Source of the DNA: Flavobacteriales bacterium
GTDB taxonomy: Bacteria; Bacteroidota; Bacteroidia; Flavobacteriales_F; PHOS-HE28
Direction of reading: 5' to 3'
Assembly: GCA_016713875.1 (NCBI GenBank)
Contig: JADJOI010000003.1
Coordinates: 1,426,001-1,490,000, forward strand
Length of the DNA: 64,000 bases
Part shown: positions 34,195 to 43,413 of the stretch, piece after piece
Numbering within the stretch: position 1 is the stretch's first letter
Layout: each line of letters starts with the position of its first letter
Program-made: the position numbers and the translations under genes
The notes under the pieces: model-generated
Databases searched by the model: none
Seen by the model: only the letters and a program-made list of their open reading frames with translations
Told to the model about the DNA's origin: nothing

Positions 34195-34854
34195 ATGTTC
34201 AGTCGAAGCGAAGAGGACCACATCAAGGCCATCCATGGCCTGCTGCAGGATGCCGGCCAGGCCTTCACCAAGGACATCGCCGATCGGCTCAACACGCGCG
34301 CCAGCAGTGTCACCGACATGCTGAAGAAGCTCGCTGCGAAGGGGCTGGTGAAGCACGCGCCCTACCACGGGGCCACGCTCACGGCGAAGGGCCGCCGGCA
34401 TGCGTTGACGCTCGTGCGCAAGCACCGCCTGTGGGAGACCTTTCTGGTGCAACGCCTGGGCTTCGCGTGGGACGAGGTGCACGAAGTGGCCGAACAGCTG
34501 GAGCATGTGAGCAGCGAGCCGCTGATCGAACGGCTGGACGCCTACCTGGGCCATCCGCGGTTCGATCCGCACGGCGACCCCATCCCGGACCGCGACGGGC
34601 GGATGCCCGAGCGTGTCACCGTACACCTCTCCGAAGCGCAGGTGGGGCTTCGGCACCGCCTGGTGGCCGTGAAGGACGGCAGTGACGCACTGCTTCGCTT
34701 GCTCGATGCCAAAGGGCTTGCCATCGGCCGGGTCTTCACCCTGGCCGCCCGCCAGGAGTTCGACGGCAGCCTTCAACTCACGTGGCGCGACGGCGTCTGC
34801 GACCTCAGCGCGCAGGTGGCCGCGCACCTGCTCACCGTACCCGATCACGCATGA
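34195..34854 (+). CDS. DtxR/MntR-family metal-dependent transcriptional regulator
   Basis: A 219-residue regulator. The winged helix is at the N-terminus (SEEDHIKAIHGLLQDAG, FTKDIADRLNTRASSVTDML, LVKHAPYHGATLTAKGRRHA). The dimerisation and metal-binding domain follows (KHRLWETFLVQRLGFAWDEVHEVAEQLEHV), then an SH3-like FeoA end. It would repress metal-uptake genes when bound to Mn(II) or Fe(II). ATG at 34195 is preferred; a TTG at 34183 lies inside the -7 element. The stop overlaps the ZIP transporter start. Confidence 0.9.
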   Translation: MFSRSEEDHIKAIHGLLQDAGQAFTKDIADRLNTRASSVTDMLKKLAAKGLVKHAPYHGATLTAKGRRHALTLVRKHRLWETFLVQRLGFAWDEVHEVAEQLEHVSSEPLIERLDAYLGHPRFDPHGDPIPDRDGRMPERVTVHLSEAQVGLRHRLVAVKDGSDALLRLLDAKGLAIGRVFTLAARQEFDGSLQLTWRDGVCDLSAQVAAHLLTVPDHA

Positions 34855-35672
34855 ACCACATCATCTCCTTCTTCGAAGGCATCGACCCCGTCTGGGGCGC
34901 GCTGCTGGCCACCACCTTCACCTGGATGGTCACCGCTGCCGGAGCCGCGGTGGTCTTCCTGTTCAAGGAGCTCTCGCGCAAGTGGCTGGACGGCATGTTG
35001 GGCTTCACCGGCGGGGTGATGGTGGCCGCCAGCTTCTGGAGCCTTCTGGCGCCCAGCATCGACATGAGCGCGCGCATGGGCTTCCCCGAGTGGCTGCCCC
35101 CGGCGGTGGGCTTCGCGGCGGGTGCCCTCTTCCTGTTCGCCTTGGATAAATACGTGCCGCACCTGCACATCAACTTCGACCCCAGCCTGAAGGAAGGACC
35201 GGACACGCGGTTACGCCGCAGCACCCTGCTCATCCTGGCGATCACCCTGCACAACATCCCCGAAGGCCTCGCTGTGGGCGTGCTGTTCGGCGGGGTGGCG
35301 GCCGGGATCCCGGAGGCCACCATCGCCGGCGCGGTCACCCTGGCCATCGGCATCGGGCTGCAGAACTTCCCCGAGGGCATCGCGGTGAGCATGCCCCTTC
35401 GCCGGCTGGGTGTGAGCCGGGCCCGAAGCTTCTTCTACGGTCAGCTCAGCGCCATCGTGGAACCCGTCGCCGGGGTGGTGGGCGCGATGGCGGTGCTGTG
35501 GATGCAGCCCATCCTGCCCTTCGCCCTGGCCTTCGCGGCCGGCGCCATGATCTACGTGGTGGTGGAGGAGGTGATCCCCGAGACGCAGCAGGACAGGCAC
35601 ACCGACATCGCCACCCTCGGCTTCATCGGAGGCTTCATCGTGATGATGGTGCTGGACGTGGCCCTGGGCTGA
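34851..35672 (+). CDS. ZIP family metal transporter
   Basis: A 273-residue protein with eight predicted membrane helices. The two signature helices are present: ITLHNIPEGLAVGVLFGG (helix 4) and GLQNFPEGIAVSMPL (helix 5), plus a third EEVIPE motif near the end. A short His-containing loop (VPHLHINFD) lies between helices 3 and 4. ZIP proteins import Zn, Fe or Mn into the cytoplasm. The four-base overlap with the DtxR-family gene shows one operon, so the transporter is likely metal-regulated. Confidence 0.9.
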   Translation: MNHIISFFEGIDPVWGALLATTFTWMVTAAGAAVVFLFKELSRKWLDGMLGFTGGVMVAASFWSLLAPSIDMSARMGFPEWLPPAVGFAAGALFLFALDKYVPHLHINFDPSLKEGPDTRLRRSTLLILAITLHNIPEGLAVGVLFGGVAAGIPEATIAGAVTLAIGIGLQNFPEGIAVSMPLRRLGVSRARSFFYGQLSAIVEPVAGVVGAMAVLWMQPILPFALAFAAGAMIYVVVEEVIPETQQDRHTDIATLGFIGGFIVMMVLDVALG

Positions 35673-35680
35673 CGGCGCGA

Positions 35681-36919
35681 TCAATCGCCCGCGAGGCGCC
35701 CGATGGCCTCCACCGCCATGGCCACGCCGTCCTCACCCATCATGCGCGTGCGCAACGAAGCCGCGTGTCGGGAGCACGAAGGCGTATCGAGCACTTCGCG
35801 GATGCGCGCCGCCAGTGCGTGCCCCGAGGCCGATCGACGGGGGATGGGACGGGGCGCCACACCGAGCGCATGCAGACGACCGGCCCACCACATCTGGTCG
35901 AAGCCGTGCGGCACCACCACCGAGGGTGCACCGGCCCGGGCCACGGCATGTGTGGTTCCGGCACCGCCATGGTGCACCACCGCGGCGCACCGCGGGAACA
36001 GCAGGTCATGCGGAACGCGGTGCACCACCAGCAGGTCCCTGTGGCCATGCTCGCGACCAAGCCCGGCATCAAGCTGAACGATGGCCCGCACGTCGGCCTG
36101 CGCCACGGCGCAACGCATCAGCGCCCAGGCTTCCCGCGCTGCGTAGGTCGTGCATGAGCCGAAGGTGAAGTGTACCGGCGCTGGGCCTGCCTCCAGGAAC
36201 GTGCTGACCTCCTCCCGCAGCACCCGATCCTCCGGCAGCTGCTCACGCCTCCACGCTCCGGTCACCACCGTCGCGGGCGCCTTCAGCGGAGGTATCAACG
36301 CCGGGCTGGCCGCCACCAGGTTCAGCGTCGGAGAGCGGAACCCCTCGGTGAGCAGGCTGCGCAGCGGTGCCAGTCCGCGATGACGGTGCAACCGTTCGCT
36401 CACGGGGTAGAGCGCTCGGGTCATCACGGCATCGCCCAAGCGCCACAGGGCGGCATCCGCCCAACCGCCCAACGAGCGGCCCAGCGGAGGCAGCATCCCC
36501 GGGATGGCCTGAGGGGAGAAGGCCACGGAGACCCTGGGGGTGCCGTGCAACAGCGCCGCGGTGTGCAGGGTGCGGTTCAGCATGTGGCCCACCACGATGT
36601 CGTTCGACCGGCACAGGGCCTCACCGGCCTCCAGCAAGGCGCCGGCAAGAGGCTCGTGGAACTTCGCCAGCAGGGCGCGGAGCTGCATGGTGGGCGACGA
36701 GGAGGCTGTCAGGGCGTACGGGTCCACGGCCTGCCCGAACGGACCACCCACCCGATGCACGGTCACGCCTGTTCCGGCCAGGCTCCGGGCATGGTCACCA
36801 TCGTCCACGGCCGTGTGCACCAGGGTCACTTGATGGCCTGCTCGCTGAAGGCCCGCGGCCAGGGCCACGAACGGGGCCACATCGCCTTCGGTGCCCCAGG
36901 TCTGCAGACCGATGCGCAT
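35681..36919 (-). CDS. Glycosyltransferase family 1 (UGT-like)
   Basis: A 412-residue GT-B enzyme. The N-terminus MRIGLQTWGTEGDVAPFVALA is that of sterol/macrolide-type UDP-glycosyltransferases, and the donor site reads CAAVVHHGGAGTTHAVARAGAPSVVVPHGFDQMWWAGRL. Such enzymes glycosylate small lipophilic acceptors, for example carotenoids or sterol-like lipids. The acceptor here is unknown. It converges on the ZIP gene with an eight-base gap. Confidence 0.88.
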   Translation of the reverse strand: MRIGLQTWGTEGDVAPFVALAAGLQRAGHQVTLVHTAVDDGDHARSLAGTGVTVHRVGGPFGQAVDPYALTASSSPTMQLRALLAKFHEPLAGALLEAGEALCRSNDIVVGHMLNRTLHTAALLHGTPRVSVAFSPQAIPGMLPPLGRSLGGWADAALWRLGDAVMTRALYPVSERLHRHRGLAPLRSLLTEGFRSPTLNLVAASPALIPPLKAPATVVTGAWRREQLPEDRVLREEVSTFLEAGPAPVHFTFGSCTTYAAREAWALMRCAVAQADVRAIVQLDAGLGREHGHRDLLVVHRVPHDLLFPRCAAVVHHGGAGTTHAVARAGAPSVVVPHGFDQMWWAGRLHALGVAPRPIPRRSASGHALAARIREVLDTPSCSRHAASLRTRMMGEDGVAMAVEAIGRLAGD

Positions 36920-36923
36920 CCCC

Positions 36924-37436
36924 TCAGAGCTTGCCGTTCTCCCGGTTGGTGGTGATGAAGCGGGTGATGCGGTCCTTGAGTGCCGGGTCCTTCACGTCCT
37001 TGAGCTTGCGCTCCACCAGCGCCAGGTCCTCCGCCTTGTTGGCGTCGTAGCCCACGATGGACGGCACGTTCACCTGGATGCTGAGCCGCAGGAAACGAAG
37101 CTCGGCGTTGTTCACGTCCTGCGCGATCGCCTTCTCCAACATCGACTTGCCGCCGTTGAAGTGCACCAGGCGGCTCAACGGGTCGAAGGCGTGACGGCCT
37201 CGGGCCATGCGTACGGCACCATGGTAACCCAGGAGCAGCGCGCTGCCGCTGCTGCCGGCCCGGTCGAAGCGCTCCACATAGCGGTCGCAGACCTCCTCGT
37301 CGGCGAACACGGCGCCGATCTCCCGTCGGATATCATGCAGCAGGCCGCCCTCCTGCTGAGCGCTCGCCCGACCGGACAATATCGGTGCCACCACGACGAT
37401 GGCAACGAAGAGGCAGCGCCAGAACCACACCTGCAT
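36924..37436 (-). CDS. Exported hypothetical protein
   Basis: A 170-residue protein with an N-terminal signal peptide (FWRCLFVAIVVVAPILSGRASA). The mature part is helical and includes YHGAVRMARGRHAFDPLSRL and KSMLEKAIAQDVNNAELRFLRLSIQVNVPS; this resembles a TPR-like or tail-anchored helical fold found in uncharacterised Bacteroidota proteins. No catalytic motif is present. It lies nine bases from the DUF1796-like gene on the same strand and four from the glycosyltransferase gene. Confidence 0.6.
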   Translation of the reverse strand: MQVWFWRCLFVAIVVVAPILSGRASAQQEGGLLHDIRREIGAVFADEEVCDRYVERFDRAGSSGSALLLGYHGAVRMARGRHAFDPLSRLVHFNGGKSMLEKAIAQDVNNAELRFLRLSIQVNVPSIVGYDANKAEDLALVERKLKDVKDPALKDRITRFITTNRENGKL

Positions 37437-37445
37437 GGCGCAAAG

Positions 37446-38222
37446 CTACCGCCGTCGCAAGGAGGCGCCGAGCAGGGCGCGCATCACCGTGTCGTCCAGC
37501 GGGTCCAGGTAGCGGGCGCCGGTGCTGCGGCCCTGTGCGTCGAAGCGCACCCAGGCCATGCGCGCATCGCGATGGGTGAGCTCCAGGTGGAACGGCCGCT
37601 CGGTGTACTGTTCGATGAACAGGAACCGCGAACGCGGATGCCGCATCGTCAGGCGGTCCATCACCCCTAGGAAATGAGCCGGGGTCTGTCGCTGCGGCAG
37701 GCGGAAGGCCGGTCGGAAACCACCTGCAAGCCGACGACGCTTGCCATGCTCGTTCACCACGGTGGTGACGAACAGGATGGGCCCGTCCGTGGCCATCAGG
37801 GCGTTGAAGCGCTCCACACAACGCACGTAGTAGGCATGGTGGCGGGCGAAGGTGCGCGGATCGCGATGGCCGAACAGGCTGCGGTGGTAGTCGCGGTGGC
37901 CCCCGTCCGTCCACAAGGGGATCATCCTGCTCCGGTCAAGGAAGGTGCGGAAGCCGTCGTCCAGGACATGCTCAAGGAGCGCCGGGCTTACGGCCAACCA
38001 GTCGAACGGATAGGAGGCCTGCTTGGCCCCCAAGGATCTGATGGCCCAGGCGGTGGAGCAGTTCTGCCCCAGGGACACCACCGCGGCAGGTTCCTCCACC
38101 GCCCAGATGAACAGCTGCTCCTGGAGGATGGCCGTGGCCGCGTTCACGGCCGCCACCTCTTCGGCAGTACGCCGCACCCGCCCCCGCCCCAGCCGCAGGA
38201 GGGCATGCGCCAGATCGGCCAT
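37446..38222 (-). CDS. DUF1796-type putative cysteine peptidase
   Basis: About 258 residues. The segment VVSLGQNCSTAWAIRSLGAKQASYPFDWLAVS carries the DUF1796 signature with a candidate nucleophile Cys; a candidate His is in RTFARHHAYYVRCVERF, and VTTVVNEHGKRRRLAGGF and FLFIEQYTERP follow. The family is predicted to be papain-like but is not characterised. The start at 38222 (MADLAHALL) is chosen since the longer open frame (to 38357) is composed of the MITE-like element at 38252-38418; a GTG at 38234 is an alternative. Confidence 0.72.
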   Translation of the reverse strand: MADLAHALLRLGRGRVRRTAEEVAAVNAATAILQEQLFIWAVEEPAAVVSLGQNCSTAWAIRSLGAKQASYPFDWLAVSPALLEHVLDDGFRTFLDRSRMIPLWTDGGHRDYHRSLFGHRDPRTFARHHAYYVRCVERFNALMATDGPILFVTTVVNEHGKRRRLAGGFRPAFRLPQRQTPAHFLGVMDRLTMRHPRSRFLFIEQYTERPFHLELTHRDARMAWVRFDAQGRSTGARYLDPLDDTVMRALLGASLRRR

Positions 38223-38251
38223 CCACGCCTTCACGCCGCGATGATAGCCGA

Positions 38252-38418
38252 CTAGAAGCCATCTCAGAATAGTTTTTGGAAGCGAGCCGGATGGATCTTT
38301 CGGCCAGCCAAGGCGCGAAACCCGCGCATAGCTGGACGCTCTGTAAGGGTTGAGCAACGCAGGATGGCCGAAAGAGGCGCCGGCGCAGCCCGAAGGATCA
38401 TTTTGAGATGGCTTCTAG
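38252..38418. mobile_element. MITE-like foldback element with CTAG ends
   Basis: A 167-bp non-coding element bounded by perfect 15-bp terminal inverted repeats CTAGAAGCCATCTCA (38252-38266) and TGAGATGGCTTCTAG (38404-38418). A second internal inverted pair TCTTTCGGCCA / TGGCCGAAAGA (38296-38306, 38365-38375) lets the whole unit fold. CTAG at both ends may be the target duplication, as made by IS5-group transposases (inference). No transposase is encoded. It lies between the DUF1796 and DUF5686 genes. Confidence 0.75.
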
Positions 38419-40895
38419 AACTTGAAATGGAATGACGGCTTCACCACGAAGGGCAGGGCATCGGGACGGTCCAGGTCCGTCAGGCGCCACACCAGGTCCA
38501 CCCGGGCGACCTTCAGGATGTTCTCCAGGCCGAAGCCCACCTCCACGTAAGGGCCATCGGGTGCATCGAGGCCGGCAGGGAGCGGCACCGGTCCGTTGCG
38601 GTTCTCCGCGCGCAGGTCGCCCACGAAGGCACGGGCGAAGACGAACTCACGCAGCTTGATGCGGCTGAGCAGCGGCACGCGGTTCAGCAGGAAGCCCTCC
38701 AGATGGTGCTCCACATGCAGCGCGGCGTAACGATCGGCGGTGAACTCCATGAAGTTCATCAGGTTGAACGAGCGCGCGTCGTTGAAGAGCAAGGGGTCGC
38801 TGTTGGGATAGAAGAGCAGCGGATAAGGCACGGCACCGGACAGTGCGCCACCCTCGCCCAGCAGGTCGAGATAGCCCCAGCGGCCCAAGCGCTGCCGATG
38901 CTCCAGCTTCAGCCGAAGGCGGGCCATGTCCACCTGCCCGCCCCAGATCCCATCGGCCGCGAGGGTGGCTTCAAGGGCCACCGTGGGCAGGCGCGGCACG
39001 AAGAGCCCCTTGCGCAGTTCGTCGAACGCGGCGGAAAGGCCGGGGGTGCCGGGGCTCCAGCGCAGGGCGAGCCGGGCGCCGGCCAGGTCCACCGCGTTCC
39101 AGGCCAGGGTGTCGCCGGCGCGGATCCGCGGCAGGGGCCCGTCGGCATCGGCCAGGCGATCGCCGAAAAAGCCGAGGCGGACCGAAAGACCGTCCGTGCC
39201 GCGCCGTTCCGCGTGGGCCTCCAGCAGCCGGCGATACCACCGCGGGTCGGGGCCGGACAGGCGCACCAGGCTGGTGAGCGCATGATCCATTGGCAGCAGG
39301 CTGGGGCTTCGTCCCGGCTGCACCAGGTCGTCCCACAGGTCGAGGCCACCGCCCCAGGTCCTGCGCCCACGGCGATCACGGGGACGCCACCACAAGGAGG
39401 CAGCACCCTTCAGCCGCTCATCGTCCACGCCGTAGGCCAGATGACCCGCAGCGCCCCAGCCCGTGCTCAGCCGATCCGTGGTGCGCAGACCCACCTTGCC
39501 CCGCCAGCCTTCCACGCGGTTGTGGCTCACGAATGTGTACACGTTGCCCACATCGATGGCGCCCACGGGCAGCCAGCCTTCGGCCAGCAGGTGCAGAAGC
39601 CCCTCCCTCCTCCTCCACCGCGGATCGGTGTTCATGCGGTCCACCATGCGCACCACGCGCGCCTCCTCCGGCCCGAAGGCCTCGGTGCGGACCACCTCCC
39701 AATAGCGGTCATCGCGGAAGTAGGCGCTGTCCACCTCCGGGTCCGGCGGCGCGGTGCGGTAGAAGCCATCGTCGCGGGGACGGTCGAGCACCACCTGGCG
39801 CGTCACGCTCAGCTTCCGACCGAAGAAGCCGGTCATATCGGCGTCGTTCTCGACCACCGTGAAGTCGGCGATCACTTCGCTGCGGCGCAGGAACCAGGGG
39901 CCGCCAGGCTCGGGAGCGTGGTGCTGGCGGATGCGGTAGTGGCGGACGAAGTTCACGTTGGCCGCGATGCTGAAGATCAGGTCCACCCGCACCACGGCAT
40001 GGCTCACCGTATCGATCAGGAGCTCGCCGGTGAAGGCGGCATCGGCCGCCACCCGCGGGCGGTAGGTGATGCGATGGCAGGTGAACCCTTCGCACTGCAC
40101 CAGGCTGTCCAGCAGCAGGTAGCGGTACGCGCGCTGGAAGTGATCGTTGATGGGGCTGGGGAAGCTGCGGTCCAGGATGAGCACCTGCTCCTGGTAGATG
40201 TCCGGCTCCACGTACATGTCCTGCACGAACTCCATGATGCGCCGGGCACGGAAGAACTTGGACGTGCGGCTGCCCAGGAGCACCGTCCGGTCCGCGGGCG
40301 GGTCGGCGCGGTGATGGCGGCGTTCGTGCTGCTCGGTGAGGAGGATCGGCAGGTAGCGCACGCCGTCGGCCGTGGTGTCGATGCCCTCCCACAGGAAGTC
40401 GAAGGGCCGCAGGAGGATGTTGCGCTTGATGCGGTCGCTGAAGTGGTTCAGGTCGAAGCGGACGCGGTGGTAGAGCTCCTGCTCGTAGGCGGCGGCGCTG
40501 CCGGGTGCGTTCTCCGGCTTCCGCGCCACCACGCGGCGGAGGATGGCGAAGGCGGGGTTCTCCCCGGGCCGTACGCGCACCTCGCCCAGCAGTTCGCTCG
40601 CCGGCTCCAGGGCCACGAAGAGATCGCGCTCGCCCCCGCGCGGCAGCGCATGCCGGAAGGGCCGGTAGCCGGTCATGGTCACCTGCAGGCTGTCGCGCCG
40701 CTCTTCGGCCTCCAGCACGAAATGGCCCGTGCTGTCGGTGGTGGTGCCTTCGGCGGCGCCCGGGAAGCCCACGTTGGCGAAGCGCAGCGGGTCGCCCGAC
40801 CGGGCGTCGGCCACCACGCCGGAGACGCGTGTGCGCTGGGCGAAGGCGGGCAGTGCGGCGATCAGCAGCAGGCCGATCAACGGGAGGCGGGGCAT
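38415..40895 (-). CDS. DUF5686 family outer-membrane protein with carboxypeptidase-like N-terminus
   Basis: An 826-residue protein: signal peptide (MPRLPLIGLLLIAALPAFA), a carboxypeptidase-regulatory-like beta-sandwich (VSGVVADARSGDPLRFANVG), and a long DUF5686 region (FAILRRVVARKPENAPGS; YEQELYHRVRFDLN; ILDRSFPSPINDHFQRAYRY), ending as a beta-barrel with a terminal aromatic pattern FVVKPSFHFKF. It is predicted to sit in the outer membrane; the role is unknown. The start at 40895 is chosen for the signal peptide. The TAG stop codon lies within the end of the MITE-like element. Confidence 0.85.
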   Translation of the reverse strand: MPRLPLIGLLLIAALPAFAQRTRVSGVVADARSGDPLRFANVGFPGAAEGTTTDSTGHFVLEAEERRDSLQVTMTGYRPFRHALPRGGERDLFVALEPASELLGEVRVRPGENPAFAILRRVVARKPENAPGSAAAYEQELYHRVRFDLNHFSDRIKRNILLRPFDFLWEGIDTTADGVRYLPILLTEQHERRHHRADPPADRTVLLGSRTSKFFRARRIMEFVQDMYVEPDIYQEQVLILDRSFPSPINDHFQRAYRYLLLDSLVQCEGFTCHRITYRPRVAADAAFTGELLIDTVSHAVVRVDLIFSIAANVNFVRHYRIRQHHAPEPGGPWFLRRSEVIADFTVVENDADMTGFFGRKLSVTRQVVLDRPRDDGFYRTAPPDPEVDSAYFRDDRYWEVVRTEAFGPEEARVVRMVDRMNTDPRWRRREGLLHLLAEGWLPVGAIDVGNVYTFVSHNRVEGWRGKVGLRTTDRLSTGWGAAGHLAYGVDDERLKGAASLWWRPRDRRGRRTWGGGLDLWDDLVQPGRSPSLLPMDHALTSLVRLSGPDPRWYRRLLEAHAERRGTDGLSVRLGFFGDRLADADGPLPRIRAGDTLAWNAVDLAGARLALRWSPGTPGLSAAFDELRKGLFVPRLPTVALEATLAADGIWGGQVDMARLRLKLEHRQRLGRWGYLDLLGEGGALSGAVPYPLLFYPNSDPLLFNDARSFNLMNFMEFTADRYAALHVEHHLEGFLLNRVPLLSRIKLREFVFARAFVGDLRAENRNGPVPLPAGLDAPDGPYVEVGFGLENILKVARVDLVWRLTDLDRPDALPFVVKPSFHFKF

Positions 40896-41004
40896 CGAAC
40901 GGAGCGAACCGACCGGGCGTCGCGGATGTTCGCCCAAGGGACGCATCTGTCGTGTTGCGGGGATCGTGCCAATTTTACGGCGTTCGCGCCCAGCCCTCAT
41001 CCGC

Positions 41005-42159
41005 GTGAAGATCCACATCGGCCGCGACCGGTACCTCAGCTTCTCGGCCACCACGCTCATCGGTGCCGACCCGGCCACCTGGCTGGGCATCCTGTGGCGC
41101 TATGGCCGCGGCATCTCCTGGCCCTTCATCCCCAAGGCCATCGTGCTCACCTGGCTGGTGCTGCTCAACACGCCGCTGGTGTGGTGGGAGCGCCTGCGCT
41201 ACGACCGGCGCATCCGCCGGGCCAAGGTCACCGCGCCGCTCTTCATCATCGGCCATCAGCGCAGCGGCACCACCTACCTGCACTACCTCATCGGCAAGGA
41301 CCCGCAGTTCGGATACCTGTCCGTGAAGGAGAGCTTCATGCCCTGGCTCTACCTGACGCTGGCCCCGCTGCTGCGCCGCATGTACGCCAAAGCCCTGCCG
41401 GACAAGCGGCCGATGGACGACCTGCGCATGGGGGTGGACCTGCCCACGGAGCCGGAGTACTCCCTGGGCAACATGACGGCGAGCACCATGATCCCGGGCT
41501 ACTACTTCCCGCGTCGCATGCTGGAGGTGTTCCGCCGCAACGTGCTGTTCGAGGATGAGCGCGCCAGGAAGGCCTGGCAGCGCACGCTACGGTACTTCAT
41601 GCAGAAGCTCACGCTGCGCCATGGCGGCAAGCCCCTGGTGCTGAAGAGCCCCGAGAACCTGGCCCGGGTGAAGGAGATCCTGGAGGTCTTTCCCGATGCG
41701 CGCTTCCTGCACATCATGCGCGACCCCTACCGGGTGTTCTTCAGCACCGAACGGCTCTATGGCATCACGCTGCCGCTGGTGACCATGCAGCACGTCCAGG
41801 GCGAAGTGGTGGAGGAAGCCCTGCTGGAGAGTTACCGGCTGATGTTCGCGAAGTTCTTTCGCGACAAGGCCACGATCCCTGTCGGACAGCTGGCCGAGGT
41901 GCGCTACGAGGACCTCATCGGCAACGAGGAGGCCGTGCTGGAGAAGGCGTACGCGCAGCTGGGCCTCGGCGGCTTCGAGGCGGCGCGACCGCAAATCCTC
42001 GCCGAAGTGAAGAGCTACGCGGACTATCGCACGAACAGCTACACGTATCCGCCCGAACGCATGCGGCTGGTGCGCGAGCGTTGGGGGCCGGTGTTCGCGG
42101 CGCTGGGCTATCCGCAGGACGTGCCCCTAAGCGCCGAGCAGCAGAACGCGCAGGCCTGA
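41005..42159 (+). CDS. Sulfotransferase family protein
   Basis: About 384 residues with a GTG start (41005); no suitable ATG exists nearer and the divergent DUF5686 gene limits the upstream region. The PAPS-binding loop is clear: APLFIIGHQRSGTTYLHYLI (about residues 80-100), and the second site is in ARFLHIMRDPYRVFFSTERL. This is the Sulfotransfer_3 class, which moves sulfate from PAPS to a hydroxyl of a sugar, lipid or protein. The N-terminus has a membrane-like helix (IVLTWLVLLNTPLVWWERL). Its 3' end overlaps the convergent condensation-like gene by 33 bases. Confidence 0.82.
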   Translation: MKIHIGRDRYLSFSATTLIGADPATWLGILWRYGRGISWPFIPKAIVLTWLVLLNTPLVWWERLRYDRRIRRAKVTAPLFIIGHQRSGTTYLHYLIGKDPQFGYLSVKESFMPWLYLTLAPLLRRMYAKALPDKRPMDDLRMGVDLPTEPEYSLGNMTASTMIPGYYFPRRMLEVFRRNVLFEDERARKAWQRTLRYFMQKLTLRHGGKPLVLKSPENLARVKEILEVFPDARFLHIMRDPYRVFFSTERLYGITLPLVTMQHVQGEVVEEALLESYRLMFAKFFRDKATIPVGQLAEVRYEDLIGNEEAVLEKAYAQLGLGGFEAARPQILAEVKSYADYRTNSYTYPPERMRLVRERWGPVFAALGYPQDVPLSAEQQNAQA

Positions 42160-43410
42160 GGTGAAGCGGTCCGCCTCCTCCTCGGTCAACGCGCGGCCAT
42201 CGTAGCCCAGCACCACCAGCAGCTCACCGCGTTCGCGGCCCACCACCACGCTGAGGCCCGGCGGCGCCGGCACCGGGGGCAGATGCAGCACCTCGCTGAT
42301 GGGAAGGCCGGTGAAGGTGGACGGCATGCGGCCCAGGTCGCCCAGGTCGCTGAAGCCGAAGCTGCTCCAACGCCCCAGCGAAGGCAGGTCCACCATGGCG
42401 GCACTGAGCCAGGCGGGCAGCCGCCGGAAAGCCCGCAGCAAGGCCCGGTAGCGCTGCGGGAAGCGGGCCCGCACCTGCTCCACTAGCTGGCCGTTCAGCG
42501 CACGCACCGCAGTGGCCGTATCGTGCAGCTGGCCCTGGTCGAGGCGGAAGAAGAGGAAGGACGTGACGTTGGTGAGCAGATGCCCCGGCGTGCCCCGCGG
42601 TCGCTGGTCCACCGGCGCCGAGAACCACAGGTAGCGGGGGAGGCCGCCGCGCCGTCCGAGCGTGTCGTTCACCAGGCGGGCGGCCACGGCCATGAAGTGG
42701 GCGCTGCGGGCCAGGGCGGCGCCGGTGCTGCGCGCCAGGGCATCAATGCGGCGGGTCTCCTCCCGGGTGAAGCGCAGGACCCGGAACCGGGGCACGTTCG
42801 GCACAGGCCGATCGCGCACCCACAGCGAGCCCAGCCGCGGCCCCGAGGTGCGGAAGGCCTGGCCGGCGCCGGCCATCACATCCCGCCACGCCCCCGGCGC
42901 CGCGGCGCGGTCCTCCGGCGGGAACGTCGGACCCGCCCACCCACCGGCCTCCACCGCGTGCAACAGGTTCAGCATGCCCTGGTGGTCGAACAGGGCATGG
43001 TGGAAGGACACCAGGACCTGCACGCGGTCCGGCGCAGCGAGCACATCGAAGCGCAACAGGCCCTCCGGGCCCAGCCGGTCGCCGAGACGTTCGGTCAGCC
43101 AAGCCTCGGGCTCGCCGTCTCGATGCAGCTGCACGACGTCCGGCCCGTCCGTGAGCAGCCGCCAACGCGGCAGCGCAGGCCAGCGCACCGTCCACCGGAT
43201 AAGACCCACCTGCCGCACCACAGGGCTGGCGCGCAGCGCGGCCGCCACGGCCTCCGCATCGACGCCCGCGCCGAGGTCGAAGCGCATCCGCGACACGTTG
43301 CCGGCCAGCCCGCGTGCTCGCATGGCGCGGTGCACCAGCCAGTGGAAATGATCCGGACCCGAGAGCGGCCGGTCCATCTCCGGCGCGGACAGGGACCACG
43401 ACGGCATCAA
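42127..43410 (-). CDS. Condensation-domain-like acyltransferase
   Basis: A 427-residue protein. VQVLVSFHHALFDHQGMLNLL near residue 130 carries an HHxxxDxxG motif like the catalytic HHxxxDG of NRPS condensation domains and PapA/WS-type acyltransferases. A second-half segment (YLWFSAPVDQRPRGTPGHLLTNVTSFLFF) resembles the floor-loop region of such enzymes. The acyl carrier protein gene lies three bases upstream in the same direction, so it is a likely partner that supplies the acyl group. The acceptor is unknown. This reading is by motif and may be wrong in detail. Confidence 0.65.
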   Translation of the reverse strand: MMPSWSLSAPEMDRPLSGPDHFHWLVHRAMRARGLAGNVSRMRFDLGAGVDAEAVAAALRASPVVRQVGLIRWTVRWPALPRWRLLTDGPDVVQLHRDGEPEAWLTERLGDRLGPEGLLRFDVLAAPDRVQVLVSFHHALFDHQGMLNLLHAVEAGGWAGPTFPPEDRAAAPGAWRDVMAGAGQAFRTSGPRLGSLWVRDRPVPNVPRFRVLRFTREETRRIDALARSTGAALARSAHFMAVAARLVNDTLGRRGGLPRYLWFSAPVDQRPRGTPGHLLTNVTSFLFFRLDQGQLHDTATAVRALNGQLVEQVRARFPQRYRALLRAFRRLPAWLSAAMVDLPSLGRWSSFGFSDLGDLGRMPSTFTGLPISEVLHLPPVPAPPGLSVVVGRERGELLVVLGYDGRALTEEEADRFTSGLRVLLLGA

Positions 43411-43413
43411 GGC

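Noticed and set aside
38223..38357. 5' extension of the DUF1796-like gene
   Set aside because: It is encoded by the MITE-like element (38252-38418), not by a conserved domain.
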